From positions 186,001-250,000 of the forward strand of contig SKCR01006527.1 in assembly GCA_019454045.1 (NCBI GenBank): DNA of 64,000 nt. The letters run 5' to 3'. Under the pieces are notes generated by a model. The model saw nothing but the letters and a program-made list of their open reading frames with translations, was not told the origin of the DNA and searched no databases. Positions within the stretch are counted from its first letter, which is position 1. Each line of letters opens with the position of its first letter. The DNA comes from Zanthoxylum bungeanum (lineage: Eukaryota > Streptophyta > Magnoliopsida > Sapindales > Rutaceae). Shown in pieces: positions 1-12,900 of this stretch. Both the position numbers and the translations under genes were made by a program.

Positions 1-1240
1 TTTGTTTGTTACATTATATGTTTGAGATTGATTTATATTCAAAATATAAAGACCATTATTTACATCAGCATTGCAAATTTCCATATCATTTTTATACATA
101 AAACACCCAGTGTTTCTAAATAGAAAAGTATACCCACATTGGGCTAACATAGATACAGAAATAATATTCATAGTCAAACTAGGTACACAATAACAGTCTG
201 AAAGTTTAAGTACATGCCCCGAGGGCAGTTCCAAAACAAAAGTGCCAATGGCCAAAACGGCGACTCGTGTCCCATTTCCAACGCGGAGGCCAATCTCTCC
301 TGAGGCCAGTCTCCTGCTAATCTGCAGATCCTACACATCAGTACATATATGAGTACCATAACCAGAATCAAAAATCCAATTTTTAAAACTAGTAGTAGAC
401 ATCTTTATTTCTATAACAAACATACATGAAGCCGGTGTCTTGCCCGCTTTGATTTCCTTCATGTGTGCCTTGTACTCGCGGCAGTCACGCTTCCAGTGAC
501 CCCGCTTGCCGCACTGCAAACATACATCTTGGGATTTGTCATTACCCTTCCCAGAAGGTTTTGACGATTTGGCCTTGCCTTTCTTTTTCTTCTTCTTCTT
601 TACACCCCCAGTCGCCTTGGGCCAAGCCCTCGGAGTCTGAAAATGTTGAAGCGAAGTGCGCCTCGCGCTTCTTGCCCTTTAGGAGCTTTTTTTCTGCTTC
701 GCGCAGTGTGGACATCAACTCTCTAAGAGTTTGGTCTTGGTTCAACATATTGTAGTTCATGATGAACCCACTCCAAGTGTCGGGGAGAGACTGTAAGATC
801 AAATCTACTGAAGTCTCAGCCTCAAAGACGATGCCCATCTGTCCCAGCTGCTCAATGTCAGCAATCATCTGTGACATATGATGCTCAACAGACGTACCCT
901 CTGACATGCGAGCGCGGAAGAACTTCTTCTGCAACTCATATCTTTGCGATCTAAGATTAGATCGGTGAAGATCATGCAACTTCGCCATCATCTCATAGGG
1001 ATCCAATCCCTTATTTTGACGACGGAATTACGGAGTCATAGCAGCAAGCATTACCGATTGAGCAGTCGAGTTATCATCGCTATGAGTCTTCCAAAGCTCT
1101 AGCTCAAGCAACTGATCAGGTCGGGGCTTAGGCCCAAAAGGTCTCTCTATGGTGTAGAGAAACTTCTCGGATCCCAAGACAATCCTGAGATTCATATCCT
1201 AGTCTTGAAAGTTTGTGCCATTAAAGACATTATCGCCCAT
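1..1240 (-). pseudogene. copia gag - zinc knuckle - protease/gag-pre-integrase, disrupted
   Basis: This is the capsid and protease part of a copia polyprotein. The start ATG at 1240-1238 begins MGDNVFNGTNFQD, typical of copia gag N-termini. A TAG follows at once where the family has Trp (W to stop), and a TAA lies just before the 1006-542 segment. That segment holds the gag/UBN2-type region (LQSLPDTWSGF, LREAEKKLLKGKK). A frameshift near 600-650 moves the reading to the frame of a perfect CCHC knuckle (CLQCGKRGHWKRDC, about 517-476). The protease follows with the DSG active site (WIFDSGYGTHIC), then a TAG at about 330. Beyond it the same frame stays open to base 1 with the conserved LPSGHVLKLSDCYCVPSL and GLYILN segments leading into gag-pre-integrase. 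With at least three stops and one frameshift it is non-functional. Confidence 0.85.
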
Positions 1241-3456
1241 GACAATATCCCTAATGCTTAACTTTCATGTCATCTTAATCGCAATAGTCCAACTATTCAA
1301 TTAACGATGTAGGGTACAGTCTAACTGTTACAAGAAAAATAATAAAATATTAGTCCAACTAATAAATATAGTTGACGAAATAATTTGAAAGCGCGTAAAG
1401 CTAAGTATTTGAACGAAATTGCAAATTCAATACTAGCCTCCAAATATTTTCGGCGAGCCTCTAACCCTCTGTTGAGTACTCGGGAAACCTAGTTTCCTAG
1501 TGGGCTAGGATCCCGTTAAATAATACACAACCTTGACTTTAGCCAACAAGCTGTATGATATTTAACTAGGTAGATCTCTAAGATCAATTGGATCTCATCC
1601 AATTCCTAGATCCGATAGGTGGACCTCCAAATCCGAAACATATATACAATATATATGCCAATATATCCAATATATTTTCCTTACCTATTTCCTCTGAATC
1701 AACTAAGCTTTGGCTTTGGCACAACAAGCTTAATGATTCCAGTTAAGCGGAACCCACTGACTTTGGAAAGCTTCGTAATCGATGTCGATAGACAAGAAGT
1801 GATCTTGACTTTGGCCAACAAATCACAACTTGGACAAGACATATGATATGCAATGAAGCCTTCATGATTCAAACACATCTGCGATGGACAAAGGTCTTGA
1901 CTTTGGCCAACAAACCAGGATCTTGAGTAAGAATCACTCAATGGAAGGAAAATGCTTAATATTTGTTGAGGGTTTTTCGCGTAAATTGGCAACCAATTTA
2001 TTATCTTTGATTAGGTCTCATCATACACCCTTAAGCATGCATTCTAAAAGCATAATAAGGCGCGGTAAATAAATTAATAATGATATGCGGATGGATATCT
2101 CACAGATTGTTCCTAGAACAAATCACTCACTTTCCTCTCCCCGGCTAGCACTATTCTAACTTCTACCCAATTACATAATACAATTAAAGAAACCTCATGA
2201 ACATTGAGGGGAATTAGGTGAGAAGAGAATTACAAAGAATCGAGAGAGATAAGGCTGGACATGCAGGTCCAATTTAATAAATTCTAAATTTACAACAATT
2301 TCCAAAATTGCCCTTTCCCTTCTAATATCCATCCGATATACATTATTCATTCAACACATCCATGTATTCACACAAAGCATGTTATTCAATCAATCTAATC
2401 CAATTAATTAATCTTTGAATAAAGTGATCATCCAATGTTCAAACAACGATCTGATTTGCGCGAGTCCAACTCGTTTAAGAATAAGTACTCAAAGTACGAA
2501 TTCTTGAATTATATCGAACTACAATTTAAATCTAATTTAATTCGTATTCAATACTAATTCTATATTTAATTCCAAATTAAATAATTACACTTTTAAATGC
2601 GCCTTTAAGACTTAGATTTTAAATCTAAACTAAATGGGTCTCAAAGCCCAATTAACATCCAATGTCATTTAATTAAAGTCCAATGGGCTTTCAATTAATT
2701 TCTTAAGGCATAGACTTTGGTCAATATGGGTCAAACCCAAATACCAAAGCCCAATTAAGGAATCACCATATTTGCCAAGAAACCAATTTAGGCCCATTAG
2801 GCCCAATTAAACATAAAAGGCTCATTTGTCATATTTGGACTCAATGGAATGGTTTAGGCCCAATTTGGATCCAATCCAATTGACCTAAACCAATTTGGCC
2901 CAACCAAGCCCATTAGGCCCAAATATAACATTATAAGTTCAATTCTAAATTAAGCCCAACTAATTAAATTTTAATATTCCAAATATCATGATTTAATTAA
3001 TTAAAGTGCTTAGCCATGATTAACTATTTAAATTAACATTTCCAAAATACTAATCTAATCAATTAATCATGCTTATTCATCATCAATACATGTCCAACAT
3101 AATTGAAACAAAATAAACTCATTTACATGCTTAAAGCTCACGGCATTAGTAGGGATATTATATCCGATTCCGATTTCAATCCGATTGAATCTCAAATCAA
3201 TATTTCTCAAGTCCTTAAACTCATCCAATGATCAAAAGAACAAAAAATACCATGACTTTAGGGCATATATGTATTCGGCCAAGCCTAAGATTTTGGGCAA
3301 AATTAATCCAATTAATTTTTTCTAAAATTGATCATGCATAACTCTAAGTTATCAACATACAAGCATACTCAAACAAACAATTTGATAAAAATATGCTCAA
3401 ATCAAAAATACCCAAATCAAGAATATAAACCATAAGTTCAATTTCATGCTCAATAA
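1241..3456 (-). other. copia untranslated leader, 2.2 kb, no coding
   Basis: No gene is visible between the primer-binding site and gag. The part nearest gag (about 1530-1920) holds degenerate repeats around CTTGACTTTGGCCAACAA (at about 1531, 1804 and 1894, with a weaker match near 1709), giving a period near 90 bp. The stretch 2640-2960 is packed with GGCCCA / TGGGCC motifs. The rest is AT-rich. Part of the excess length could come from an unrecognised insertion. Confidence 0.5.
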
Positions 3457-3469
3457 GGCTATGATACCA
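3457..3469 (-). other. primer-binding site, initiator tRNA-Met type
   Basis: The minus strand reads TGGTATCATAGCC, matching the plant iMet-tRNA PBS TGGTATCAGAGCC with one mismatch. It lies one base after the LTR's terminal CA. It fixes the orientation of the copia element and the inner LTR border. Confidence 0.75.
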
Positions 3470-3470
3470 T

Positions 3471-5378
3471 TGTTGGTCTCTAAGGCATTCCCAAGATCAA
3501 TTTAAGCAATGAAATAATGTGAATACTCAAGTAAGAATGGCGGAATCATACTTACAAAGAACGGATGTTGGATGCGTTGAACACAAAAACTTTTGCTTCC
3601 TTGAAGTTTCGGCCAAGCTCCTTTGAAATTGATCTCCAAGCTCCAAGCTTTGAGTGATGAGATTCCAAGCTCAATGGGAAAGGTTTCCCTATCACCTTAT
3701 ATGATCCTTTAATGTGCTAGCATTAGGAAAAATTCCTACAAAATTTCCTTATCATTGCTTGTAGTGCTCGGCAATTTGAGAGAGAGATGGAGGGAAAGTT
3801 TTTCCTTTTGTTTTGTGTTTTGTTTCTTAAACAAAATTAATTTTCCAATTCAACTCCAAATTTGGTATATGCTTTTCCAAAAAGCATAAAGCAAATTGGA
3901 GGGAAAATTGGCATTCAATGCCTCCATCTACTCCCATCATAAATAGTGACTGGATGTCAATCACAAAAAGGTGACATGACTTCCATCACTAAAGTGACAG
4001 GCGATGTGACTTGCGATGTGACTTGTGGGCCCCACTTTAATTCAAAATCCGAGTGGGCCCGCAAACACATTCCGAGCTCGGGTTCATTAATTCCGAATTA
4101 ACGAATTTTCCGTTGCGAGGTAATTAAATCAAATTTAATTAAAAAATTATGCCTAGCAAAATTACTATTCACGTCGCTTGCGAATTAATTCTAAATTAAT
4201 TCGCTCGCCCGAATTAAAATCCAATTTTAATTCCGCGTCGAAATCTAATTTCGTTTAATATATCGAATATATTATTTTATCGATTAATTCCAAATTAATC
4301 GTTCTCTCTCTCTTCAAATAGTATTTTATACTAGATAAAATCTCTCTGTTATTAATCCTATATTAATTATGTTCGAATCATACGTCATCGGTGAATCTTC
4401 GGGAAGCGACCCATGATATCCCTGGATATGTTGGCAGTAAATCCGGTTGTTGGACTATCTGAACACGTACGTAGCTCGTACTATATTTTTACCGATTTAC
4501 GAGACATGGTTGGCTTCTAGCAAAGCATCGTGCCTACCCAATTCTCCAGAAATATTCTTAAAGGAATATATAATCTATGTCAGGCATAGTGTACGTAGTA
4601 TTGCATATTGCGATCTAGTATCTGATGTCACATGCAAGGCCTGGGGCTGGAATAGTGTCTGCCCCATACGAAGCATATATCGGATCACATGCAACTAGTC
4701 TCTATAATCGGATAATCATGACCTTGTCATATTATCCCGATAGTTGCAATATAATAGAGAACTGGTTATGTATCCCTACGTGATCATCATCTCCATATGA
4801 CTGAAGTGATACTTCCGTCTTGGCATCACAACCAATACACTACGATTCTCAATAAACCCAGAAGAGGCGTACACAGAACCTGTTAAAGTCCTGGACGACC
4901 AAAACCAAAGCGTATTGATTGTCGCAAGTACTAGCGATGCAAGTCTCAGGTTAAGACCAAATACACCTACCCTGATGCGGATTCTCATAGACACATAGTC
5001 ATACTACCAATGGGATTCCGCGGGGTCTATCCTGAGCGAAGCTGTTTCCGTACCATCGGTAAACACATCCTCCTATCACACTTGCATAAGTATCCAATAC
5101 TTAAATATATGAGAACTATGTTGTTACGCTTCCATAACACGCACAAGTGCAATACTAGTCTATTCCGCATTATCGATGTCCAGTCACGATAACACTACGA
5201 CTAGGGATATTTAATGATTAAACCGTTATGGATTGATATTGTCTCATATCTTGTAATCTGGAACTAATCATAAGGACTTTTATCATTTATATATTAAAGT
5301 AATCAAATTACAAAATGATAAAATGCAATTCCCATTGCTACATAGTTAATTTGTACAAAAACCACAATGTCTTTTACA
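3471..5378 (-). repeat. 5' LTR of the copia element (about 1.9 kb)
   Basis: On the minus strand it begins TGTAAAAGAC and ends GAGACCAACA, so it has TG...CA termini, and the PBS follows directly. A TATA-like ATATAAGG on the minus strand at about 3697-3705 would put transcription start near 3670, leaving a short R-U5. The outer border was set where Ty3/gypsy coding sequence starts. The second LTR is outside the window, so the border is not confirmed by a pairwise match. Confidence 0.65.
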
Positions 5379-5382
5379 AATA

Positions 5383-7964
5383 GTGACGCTATGGATCATA
5401 ATTGTCCAACACGAAGTAGAAATAGTACATGCCGATAACAAGCCTTTCGCTGCAGAGACAATTTCGGCCGAATACTTCATGTACGAAGGAAATTACGGGC
5501 CGACCAGAGTTCTGACTGAAGGGGAAAATTCGGCCATAGTGGTTCAAAACGACGAGCCATACCCCGTAAATCTGTTAAATGATTTGTTAGCGCAAACAAG
5601 GCCAACTACAGTGGTCTTTAGAGAGCCAACGCACAGCAATTCGAATGAACAAGAACAAGCAGAGTAAAGAAAAAGCCGCACTCGCGGGCACCAGGGCCAA
5701 CTTAATGGCCTATGTAACGGAATGAGAAAATGAGGTCGAAGCTCAGGCCGCAATTTTAGACTTAAGGGACAATTTGTTACCACACCAGACAGAAGACAGA
5801 ATAAGAGAGGCATGCGGGGTAGATTGTTTGATGGAAGTAAGTCACAAGAGCGAACAACCACTGAAAGAATAAGAATACGCTCTGAACGGACGGCATAAGG
5901 CGAGCGTCTCGAGAGGACAGGATGTATTGGACGAGGTCAATCTGGGGAGCGAGGACGATAGACGCATCACTTACATCAGCAAGGAACTAGAGGCCCGGGT
6001 ACGTGAAAAACTAATTCATTTGTTACAAAGATATAAAAATTGTTTTGCTTGGGACTACAATGAAATGCCTGGTTTAGATAGAACGTTAGTAGAGCATATG
6101 TTGCCAATCATGTCGAGCCATAGACCACATAAACAACCTCCCCAGAGGTTTGCACCCAATGTCATGCCTGACATTAAGAAAGAGGTTGAACGCCTTTTGA
6201 AGGCGAAATTCATTAGGACGACCAGATACATAGAATGGTTGTCAAATATCGTCCATGTCATGAAAAAGAATGGAAAGCTAATAATATGCATAGACTTTAG
6301 GAATTTAAACTTGGCAACACCAAAAGATCAATACCCTATGCCGGCGGTAGATTCCCTAGTAGACTCCACTGCAGGGTATCGGATGTCCTCTTTTATGGAT
6401 GGGTATGCAGGTTATAATCAGATCTACATCGCCGAAAGCGATATACATAAAACGGCTTTTAGGTGCCCAGGTCTTTAGGATGTTATAAGTGGGTGGTGAT
6501 GATGTTCGGTTTAAAAAATGCTGGGGCTACTTAACAGCGAGCCATGAATCTAATTTTCCATGACATGATCAGTAAATTCGTAGAAGTCTATATAGACGAT
6601 ATAGTGGCTAAGTCAGTGACCATGGACGAACATTTTAGCCACTTAGCGATGGCTTTTGAGCGAATGAGGAAATTTAAATTGAAGTTTAACCCTGCCAAGT
6701 GTGCTTTTGGGGTGAGTCCAGGAAATTTCCTGGGTTTTCTAGTACACCAACGGGGAATTGAGATTGATACCAATAAGTCTCGGGCAATCACTGAAGCCAA
6801 ACCACCCCGAAATAAGAAAGAGTTGCAAAGATTTCTAGGGCAAATTAATTTCTTAAGAATATTTATCTCTAATTGTGCATGAAAAACTTAAGTGTTCTCG
6901 TCTCTATTGAGGCTAAAGGATAAGGACGAGTTCGTCTGGACCGAAGAACATCAAAGGGCTTTCGAGAGCCTGAAGAAATATTTGTCACAGCCGCCAGTGA
7001 TGGTACCCCATGTGCCAGGACGGCCAATGAAGTTATACATATCAGCCGAGGAGTAGTCCATAGCTGGGATGATCGCGCAAGACAATGACATGGACATCGA
7101 AAGAGCCATCTATTACATCAGCAGACAATTGTTGAAATATGAATGTAACTATTCTCCAATGGAGAAATTGTGTTTGGATTTATATTTACATGTACTAAAT
7201 TACGAGCCTACCTTAGGCCGACTACAATATACTTAATTACTAAAGTTAATATTATAAAGTACATGTTCTTTCGTCTTATTTTGCACCAAAGAGTTGGTTT
7301 CTGATCATTATCATTGTCAGAATTCGATATACGGCATGAACCTCAAAAGGCTGTAAAAAATCAGTCCTTGCCAGATTTCTTAGCCGATCACCCATGTTTA
7401 AGTACCATTAGAGAAATGGAAATGGAATTAGATGAATGCAGCTTGAAACCATGTACGATGTATTTTGATGGATCTAGCACGATGAAAAGAGCAGGGATAT
7501 GAATAGTTTTAGTCAGTCCATTGGGAGAATCATTCCTTTTTATAATCAGATTGGACGAATATTGCACCAAAAACCAAGCCGAGTACGAGGCCTTGATATT
7601 TGGGTTGGAATTACTCCTCAATATAGAAGTAACACATGTGTCCATTAGAGGAGACTCGCAACTAGTAATCCAATAGGTAACAAAAGCATTTAGATGCCAG
7701 AGCCCATCAGTCATGGCACTATCAGATGTAGCCAAAGAGCTTCTAGATCAATTTGACTATACGGAGCTAGAACACGTTCCAAGAATGAAGAACGAAGTGG
7801 CCAATAATTTGGCCCAAGCAGCTTCAGGATATAAACAGACAAGCATAGACGGCGTATATAGGAGCGAAGAGGTCAAGCCAGCCCTGATGAGAAGAAAGAG
7901 GGTGACGAATGTCATGACCGTTGAGGTCCAAGACGAGGACGATTGGAGACGAGAGATCAAATAA
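5383..7964 (+). pseudogene. G1 pol: protease-RT linker, reverse transcriptase, RNase H
   Basis: This is reverse transcriptase plus RNase H for replication of the element. The first 95 codons (HADNKPFAAETISAE) are the linker before RT. The frame shifts near 5640, and two stops (about 5725 and 5870) precede the RT block at 5927-6478: NEMPGLDRTLVEHMLPI, KKNGKLIICIDFRNLN, FMDGYAGYNQI. A frameshift near 6470 is followed by FGLKNAGATY and, at 6544-6882, the catalytic YIDDIVAKS, then FLGFLVHQRGIEID. RNase H remnants follow, including FVWTEEHQRAFESLKKYL near 6930, MYFDGSS at about 7456-7476 and HVPRMKNEVANNLAQAAS at about 7774. Stops and frameshifts occur every few hundred bases, so the copy is dead. 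Confidence 0.85.
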
Positions 7965-9217
7965 TTTTTAAGACAGCCCGGAAATGGAAAAGATCGAAGG
8001 CTGAAACTCAAAGCCTTGAATTACGTGGTGTTAGGAGACGTGTTATATAAAAAATGCCAAGACGGTCTGTTGTTGAAATACATTGGGTCATCGGAATCCA
8101 AAATTATTATGGCTGAAATACACGAGGGTGTTTGTGGAGCTCACCAGGCCGGAATAAAGATGAGGTGGCTGATCATACGGATCGGATATTATTGGCCGAA
8201 AATGGGAGAGTCGTGCATATCGTATGCCAAGGGGTGCGTTGCTTGTCAAAAACATGGGCCCATTCAGAAGGCACCAGCAAGCGAAATGGTCCATGTCATT
8301 AAACCATGGCCATTCATAGGATGGGCGATAGATTTGATAGGGAAAATCTATCATGCATCTAGCAAGAGACACACCTTCATTATCGTCACCACAGATTTCT
8401 TTACCAAATGGGTGGAAGCTATTCTGGTAGTGGAGATCTCTCAGGAGCAAATCATCAAGTTCATAAAAGAGCATATCATTCACCAATTCGGTATACCACA
8501 AACAATAATGGTGGATCATGGTACTTCATTAAATGGTGAGAATGTAAAAAGCTTTCTGGCTGAATATGGGGTTCGACTAGTAAACACCACTTCATATTAT
8601 CCTCAGTCAAATGGTCAGGCAGAATCGTCCAATAAAACCCTTAAAGGGTTGATTCGGAAGATGGTGACGGACAATGTTAGGCGATGGGATGAGTGTTTGA
8701 GTCAGGCTCTATGGGCCTATAGAACGTCACCGCGAACGAGTACCTCGGTCACGCCATTTCAATTAGTATATGGTCAAGATGCCGTACTACCAGTTGAAAT
8801 TAACATTGAATCCACCAGGGTGACGTTGCAAAAAGAATTGACAAATGAGGACTACAGCGAAGCAATGATCAAAATTTGTTGGAATTGGACAATATTAAAT
8901 GCGATGTCATGAATCGTCTGGAAGCACAAAAGAAAAAAATGGCAAAGGGGTATAATCAGAAAGTCATGGCTAAATCGTTCAGAAAAGGCGAATTAGTGTG
9001 GAAAACTATATTGCCACTTGGTGCCAAAGATCCGGCATATGGCAAATGGTCGCCTAATTGGGAAGGCCCTTTTGAGGTAAAAAATATGTTGCCAAACGGG
9101 GCCTATCATTTAAGGAATTTGAATGGAAAAGTACATATTAGGGCGATAAACGGTAAATATTTGAAAAAATATGTGCCCTCACTATGGGAGCACGAGAACA
9201 TAATGTCCTTGCAATAA
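7965..9217 (+). pseudogene. G1 integrase
   Basis: Integrase inserts the element's cDNA. From 8016 the frame is open for 298 codons. It has an HHCC zinc finger (HEGVCGAH at about residues 36-43, CVAC at 74-77), then the catalytic core with Asp in GWAIDLIG (about residue 106), Asp in IMVDHGTS (family usually TDNGT, so N is H here) and Glu in SNGQAESSNKT. A single frameshift at about 8880 leads into 8876-9217, the C-terminal part with GELVWK, WSPNWEGPFEV and NGKYLKKYVPS. No chromodomain follows, as expected for the Tat group. This is the best-preserved part of G1 pol. Confidence 0.88.
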
Positions 9218-9321
9218 GGACAAAGACAAATAATATAAGAATGTATTTTCATTAATAAATGACGAAAACGTCCTCCAAAGTACAACATTTGGACAATAAA
9301 ACGTCCTACATTATTACATAA

Positions 9322-12300
9322 TTATTGGCTGGCCGAATATCGCTGGAGCTCGTCGGGTGAATCCTTCAGAAGCGAGAACCTCTCCCCCAGGTTCCTCCAT
9401 TCTCTCAGTATTTCTGCATCGGCCCTTATCAGATCGGCCAGGCCTTTTTCAAAATCAACTCGGGCAAGATCCCTGAACTCGGCCATAGTAGAAGTGGCCT
9501 CAGCTACCAGAGAGGCAAGCCCCCTCTTTTTAGCATCCATCCTCATGTTGTTTTCCTCAATATGACGTTGGATATCTTATAGTTGTCGTTCTAAATCCAG
9601 CAGCAAAGACTCCTCGATAACCATTTCGTCCGTAGATTCTCTTATGGCTTGTCGAAGGTTATCGATGGTGCCTCGAAGCCTATTATTCTTGTTTATTGAT
9701 GCACGCAGGCCGGCATTCTGGATATGTGTGGTCCGATAGCGAAGAATAAGGGTCGGGACGTTGTTTTGCAGGTCTTGGAGAGTGAGTCGGTTTTCTGCTG
9801 AAATAGGTAGAACATGAAGACCCATCAGACGGTCTAACTCGGAGGAAGCTTTTTCTAATTTCAGTACATTCTCTGGTAAAGCAGCTTGGCCGATATCATT
9901 TGTCATAAACAATGCATATTGGCCGAGAACCTCCCTAAGGGCCTCCAAGTCCGATGTAGCCTGGGCCGGAGATATAGGGGGTAGAGAAGAAGTAGAAGCT
10001 AACTGATCCAAGTCGCTCAAAATATCATGGACCGACTGCAAAAATTGATCTGACACCTGATTACAAAAGCCAAAGTTAGTAAATCAAACAAGAATGGATG
10101 AAGAAAAGAGAACATAAGGAGAAATCACTTACAGTTTCGGGCGGACGAGCAGAACTGGACGGCTCAGTAATAGAAGGTATAGGGGTTTCCAGTGGCAACA
10201 CCGGTTCTTCCCTAGGAGATTGGACTGAGTGAGTGGGAGACGATGGCCGTTCAGAAGAAGCAGATGGCTAAATTTGAAGGAACATTAGCTGACGGCTGAA
10301 GAGTTGGAGACTGAGGAGCTGAAGATGACAGCTGGTCAAACGAAGAAAGTTCTTGTACCAAAGGTACAAGAGACATCGCGCGAGGAAGAGAAGGCGGAAG
10401 AGCCAAGGACGACGGCTGTCCAGAGGCCAAAGTTGGTTGCGCCGAGGGGCCTGGAGATGCTGCATGTGGCGATGATTGTGGCGGTGCAGTTTTAGGTTGA
10501 GTATCTGCAGGAGAATCAAAATCGGAAGAATCAGAAATATAAACAATCTCCTCTTCTTCATAAATGCGACGAAGTACTTCGTCTTTGTACATAGACTGAG
10601 CCTCCTCTAGTAACTCCAATTCGGCCAAAATAAAAAGGCCCTCTACATCCCTATAACTTCCCCTAAGCCATGTGGCAGCCATTCTGCGTACCAATGGGTA
10701 AAGCCGTTTGAGATGACGCCAAAGTGGCCCGTCATCCGGCCAAATATGTTTGGGCACGTCAGGCTCGTCATTCGAATCATGTACAATTGGCACAAGATCA
10801 TCCACAGAGGGGGATTCGAATAACGGATGATCTCTTGGAATCTCCTCAACATTTGGGCGTGAACGGCCGAATTTTGTACCTGGCTCCGTACCTTGGGGGT
10901 CGATTCCGGACGAAGGACCGGTAGCAGTTGTCTCGCCCTCTTCCGACAGCTGTTCCATGATTGAAGCCTCAACTGCTTCATCGTCGTCCGATGGAAGCTG
11001 AAAGACCAGGACTACGGTGGGTTCAGCCTCTTCAGATGGACCCTCGACCATAAGAGTTTCGGGCCCTTGAGTTTGGGTCATTTCGGGCGCTGCAGAGGGT
11101 GGCTCCGTCCTAAGCTCCTGCGTAAGATACAAAGACTTATAAAACCTCAGGTTGTATCAAACCGATGTACAAAAGAGGACGAGAGTTTCAGACCATTCCT
11201 TAGCCCGACGTACGAGGGGCACGTCCGAGTCAGAGCTGTGAGTGGGGGAAGGCTGCTTCTGTTTGGTCTGTTTAATTTTCTTTGGCTTGGCCGCCTCAAT
11301 TGATTTCTTCGACCACGCTGACTCCGAAGATTTGGAAGAAAAATGGATGGAAGAAAATACCCGCATATAGGGCAAAGAAAATAGTCTCTCCCGGCCAAGT
11401 GTCCAAAAACGGTCAAAGAAATAATGTACCGATGTACAGGGGAAAATGGAACTATTACAAAAGAGGATAACAAATAATGAGTCTCCGACAAGGAATGCTT
11501 TATGTCAGAGAGAGAAAGGACTTTAAAACGGTCCGATGAAACGGAGCGCGTATGGAAGAATGGAAGAGGCCATCCTTGAATGAGACCGAATTGGCGGACA
11601 GCGAAGTTGGGCGAATAAACCTCCACGCCGGCATTGCCATTGGCCCTGGTCAGGATGTCATGAATCAGATCGCGGCTGCATAAAAACATGCGCCATATGC
11701 GAAGACTTGATTCATCCTCTTTTGACTCATGCTCGATCGGGATGGACGAAAGAGAGGTTGTCGCCCAAGGAAAATGGAAAAAAAGAAGGAACCCGAGAAA
11801 TGGTATGAAAATATTCAAAAACAGTGCGAGAGATGAGAGAGGTTGGCCGAAGTAAAGCAAAAAGAAGACCGGCGGAAGGATAAGAATGATTTGAATTAAT
11901 TGAGCCGAAGATAGGGAAATAGGCTCTCAGCCAAAGCTGGATGAGCCATAGAGGGCCAGATGCGATTAGTGAAGCCCCTGACCTAAGTTGTTTTTGAAGA
12001 ATGGCCAACCCTCGATAAATGGCGGCCAACAAAAAGGATGTCAGGTCCAAACGACGACCATTGGCAAGGTCGGAAGAGATGAGGAGGTAACCCGCCACGA
12101 GTTTCTGGCTTGGCACGCAAATGATATATTTGCAAAGCCAGTAGTGAAGGAAGGCCGTTCGGTCCAGCATTGAGACTGGACCGGCCGATTTGGAAAATGC
12201 ACGGAGAAAAGTGGAGTAGGACGAAAATGACGAAGAGTCCATTGGAGGAGAGGGAAATGAAAGGTTGTGCAGGCTGAGATGGTCATACCCAGAGGGGCCA

Positions 12301-12808
12301 ACCCGGTAAGAACGCCGATGTCGCGAAGGGTGATGGTGAAAGGACCAGCAAGGAAGATAAAGACGTTGTATTCAGAGGACCAGAAAAGTAGTGAGGTATG
12401 AAACAGATTTCGGTCGAAAGAGGGCAAGGCCAATGAGAGTTCGATAAAAGAAAGGAAGTCATGTTCCTCAAGAAAGGTACGGGTATCTGTATGCAGTAGC
12501 ATACGTTGGAACCAGGTCTCAAATGCGGAGTCGTGTTTAGGCCATGTGCTGATAGGATTAGATTGAGCCAAGGGAGAAACATTTAGTGGCTCTGAAAAAT
12601 GGAGACCAGAAGTAGAAGGAAACTGTTGAGCTAGCAGGGCTGTGGCGATGGCATTGTCATCGATGAAAATATGACCTAGAGTGCACTGGCCGTAGTTCTC
12701 GTTGAGGACATGAACGCCGAAAGTACTCACAGAAGAATCATCCAGTGCCATCTGATAGTCACCAAAAGTTTAGGAGCTGGTTTTGGGGGCAGAAGAAGAA
12801 GACGCCAT
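9322..12808 (-). pseudogene. antisense gene of G1: plant mobile domain (PMD) protein, spliced, disrupted
   Basis: This is an antisense cargo gene of the retrotransposon. PMD proteins include the host nuclear proteins MAIN/MAIL1, and PMD-like genes are common in plant transposons. The start at 12808 gives MASSSSAPKTSS, then an in-frame TAA, then a frame open from 12751. PMD signatures: FIFLAGPFTITLRDIGVLTG near 12370-12310, RTAFLHYWLCKYIICVPS and GPLWLIQLWLRAYFPIFG (12242-11727 frame), and SPNFAVRQFGLIQGWPLP (11860-11147 frame). Frame changes near 12200, 11850 and 11330 are frameshifts. An acidic Ser/Pro-rich region (11117-10251) and a C-terminal heptad-rich segment (10056-9322) follow. An intron at 10132-10057 (GTAAGT...CAG, 76 bp) joins the two frames exactly (...RPPET|VSDQF...). 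Another acceptor at 11118 suggests a second intron whose donor I cannot fix. One TAA near 9565 interrupts the coiled coil. Confidence 0.8.
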
Positions 12809-12893
12809 TAATGCCGGAAATAAGAGATTAATAAATAAATGAACGTTGCAAAGAGGATAGAAAGTAAAGTAAAAGCCAGAGTATGCTGAATCC

Positions 12894-12900
12894 TTATATA
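12894..12900 (-). promoter_or_regulatory. TATA box of the antisense PMD gene
   Basis: TATATAA on the minus strand lies about 85-90 bases upstream of the first ATG (12808), as expected for a plant RNA polymerase II promoter with a 5' UTR of about 55-60 bases. It suggests the antisense gene was transcribed from inside the element rather than from the LTR. Confidence 0.55.

Larger units (their letters stand above)
1..5378 (-). mobile_element. Ty1/copia retrotransposon, 5' part (rest lies left of the window)
   Basis: Read on the minus strand the order is LTR (5378-3471), primer-binding site, 2.2 kb leader, gag, zinc knuckle and protease, running off the left edge. RT, integrase and the 3' LTR would lie outside the window. 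The right LTR border abuts Ty3/gypsy coding sequence (G1), so this copia copy is inferred to be nested in G1. The five bases after the border, AATAG, are the candidate target duplication, but the partner is not visible. LTR and leader are both long for copia elements. I do not assign a lineage. Confidence 0.85.

Noticed and set aside
5379..9217. Integrated pararetrovirus (caulimovirid) sequence
   Set aside because: RT, integrase and LTR organisation are those of Ty3/gypsy Tat-type elements; no movement protein or coat protein motifs were seen.
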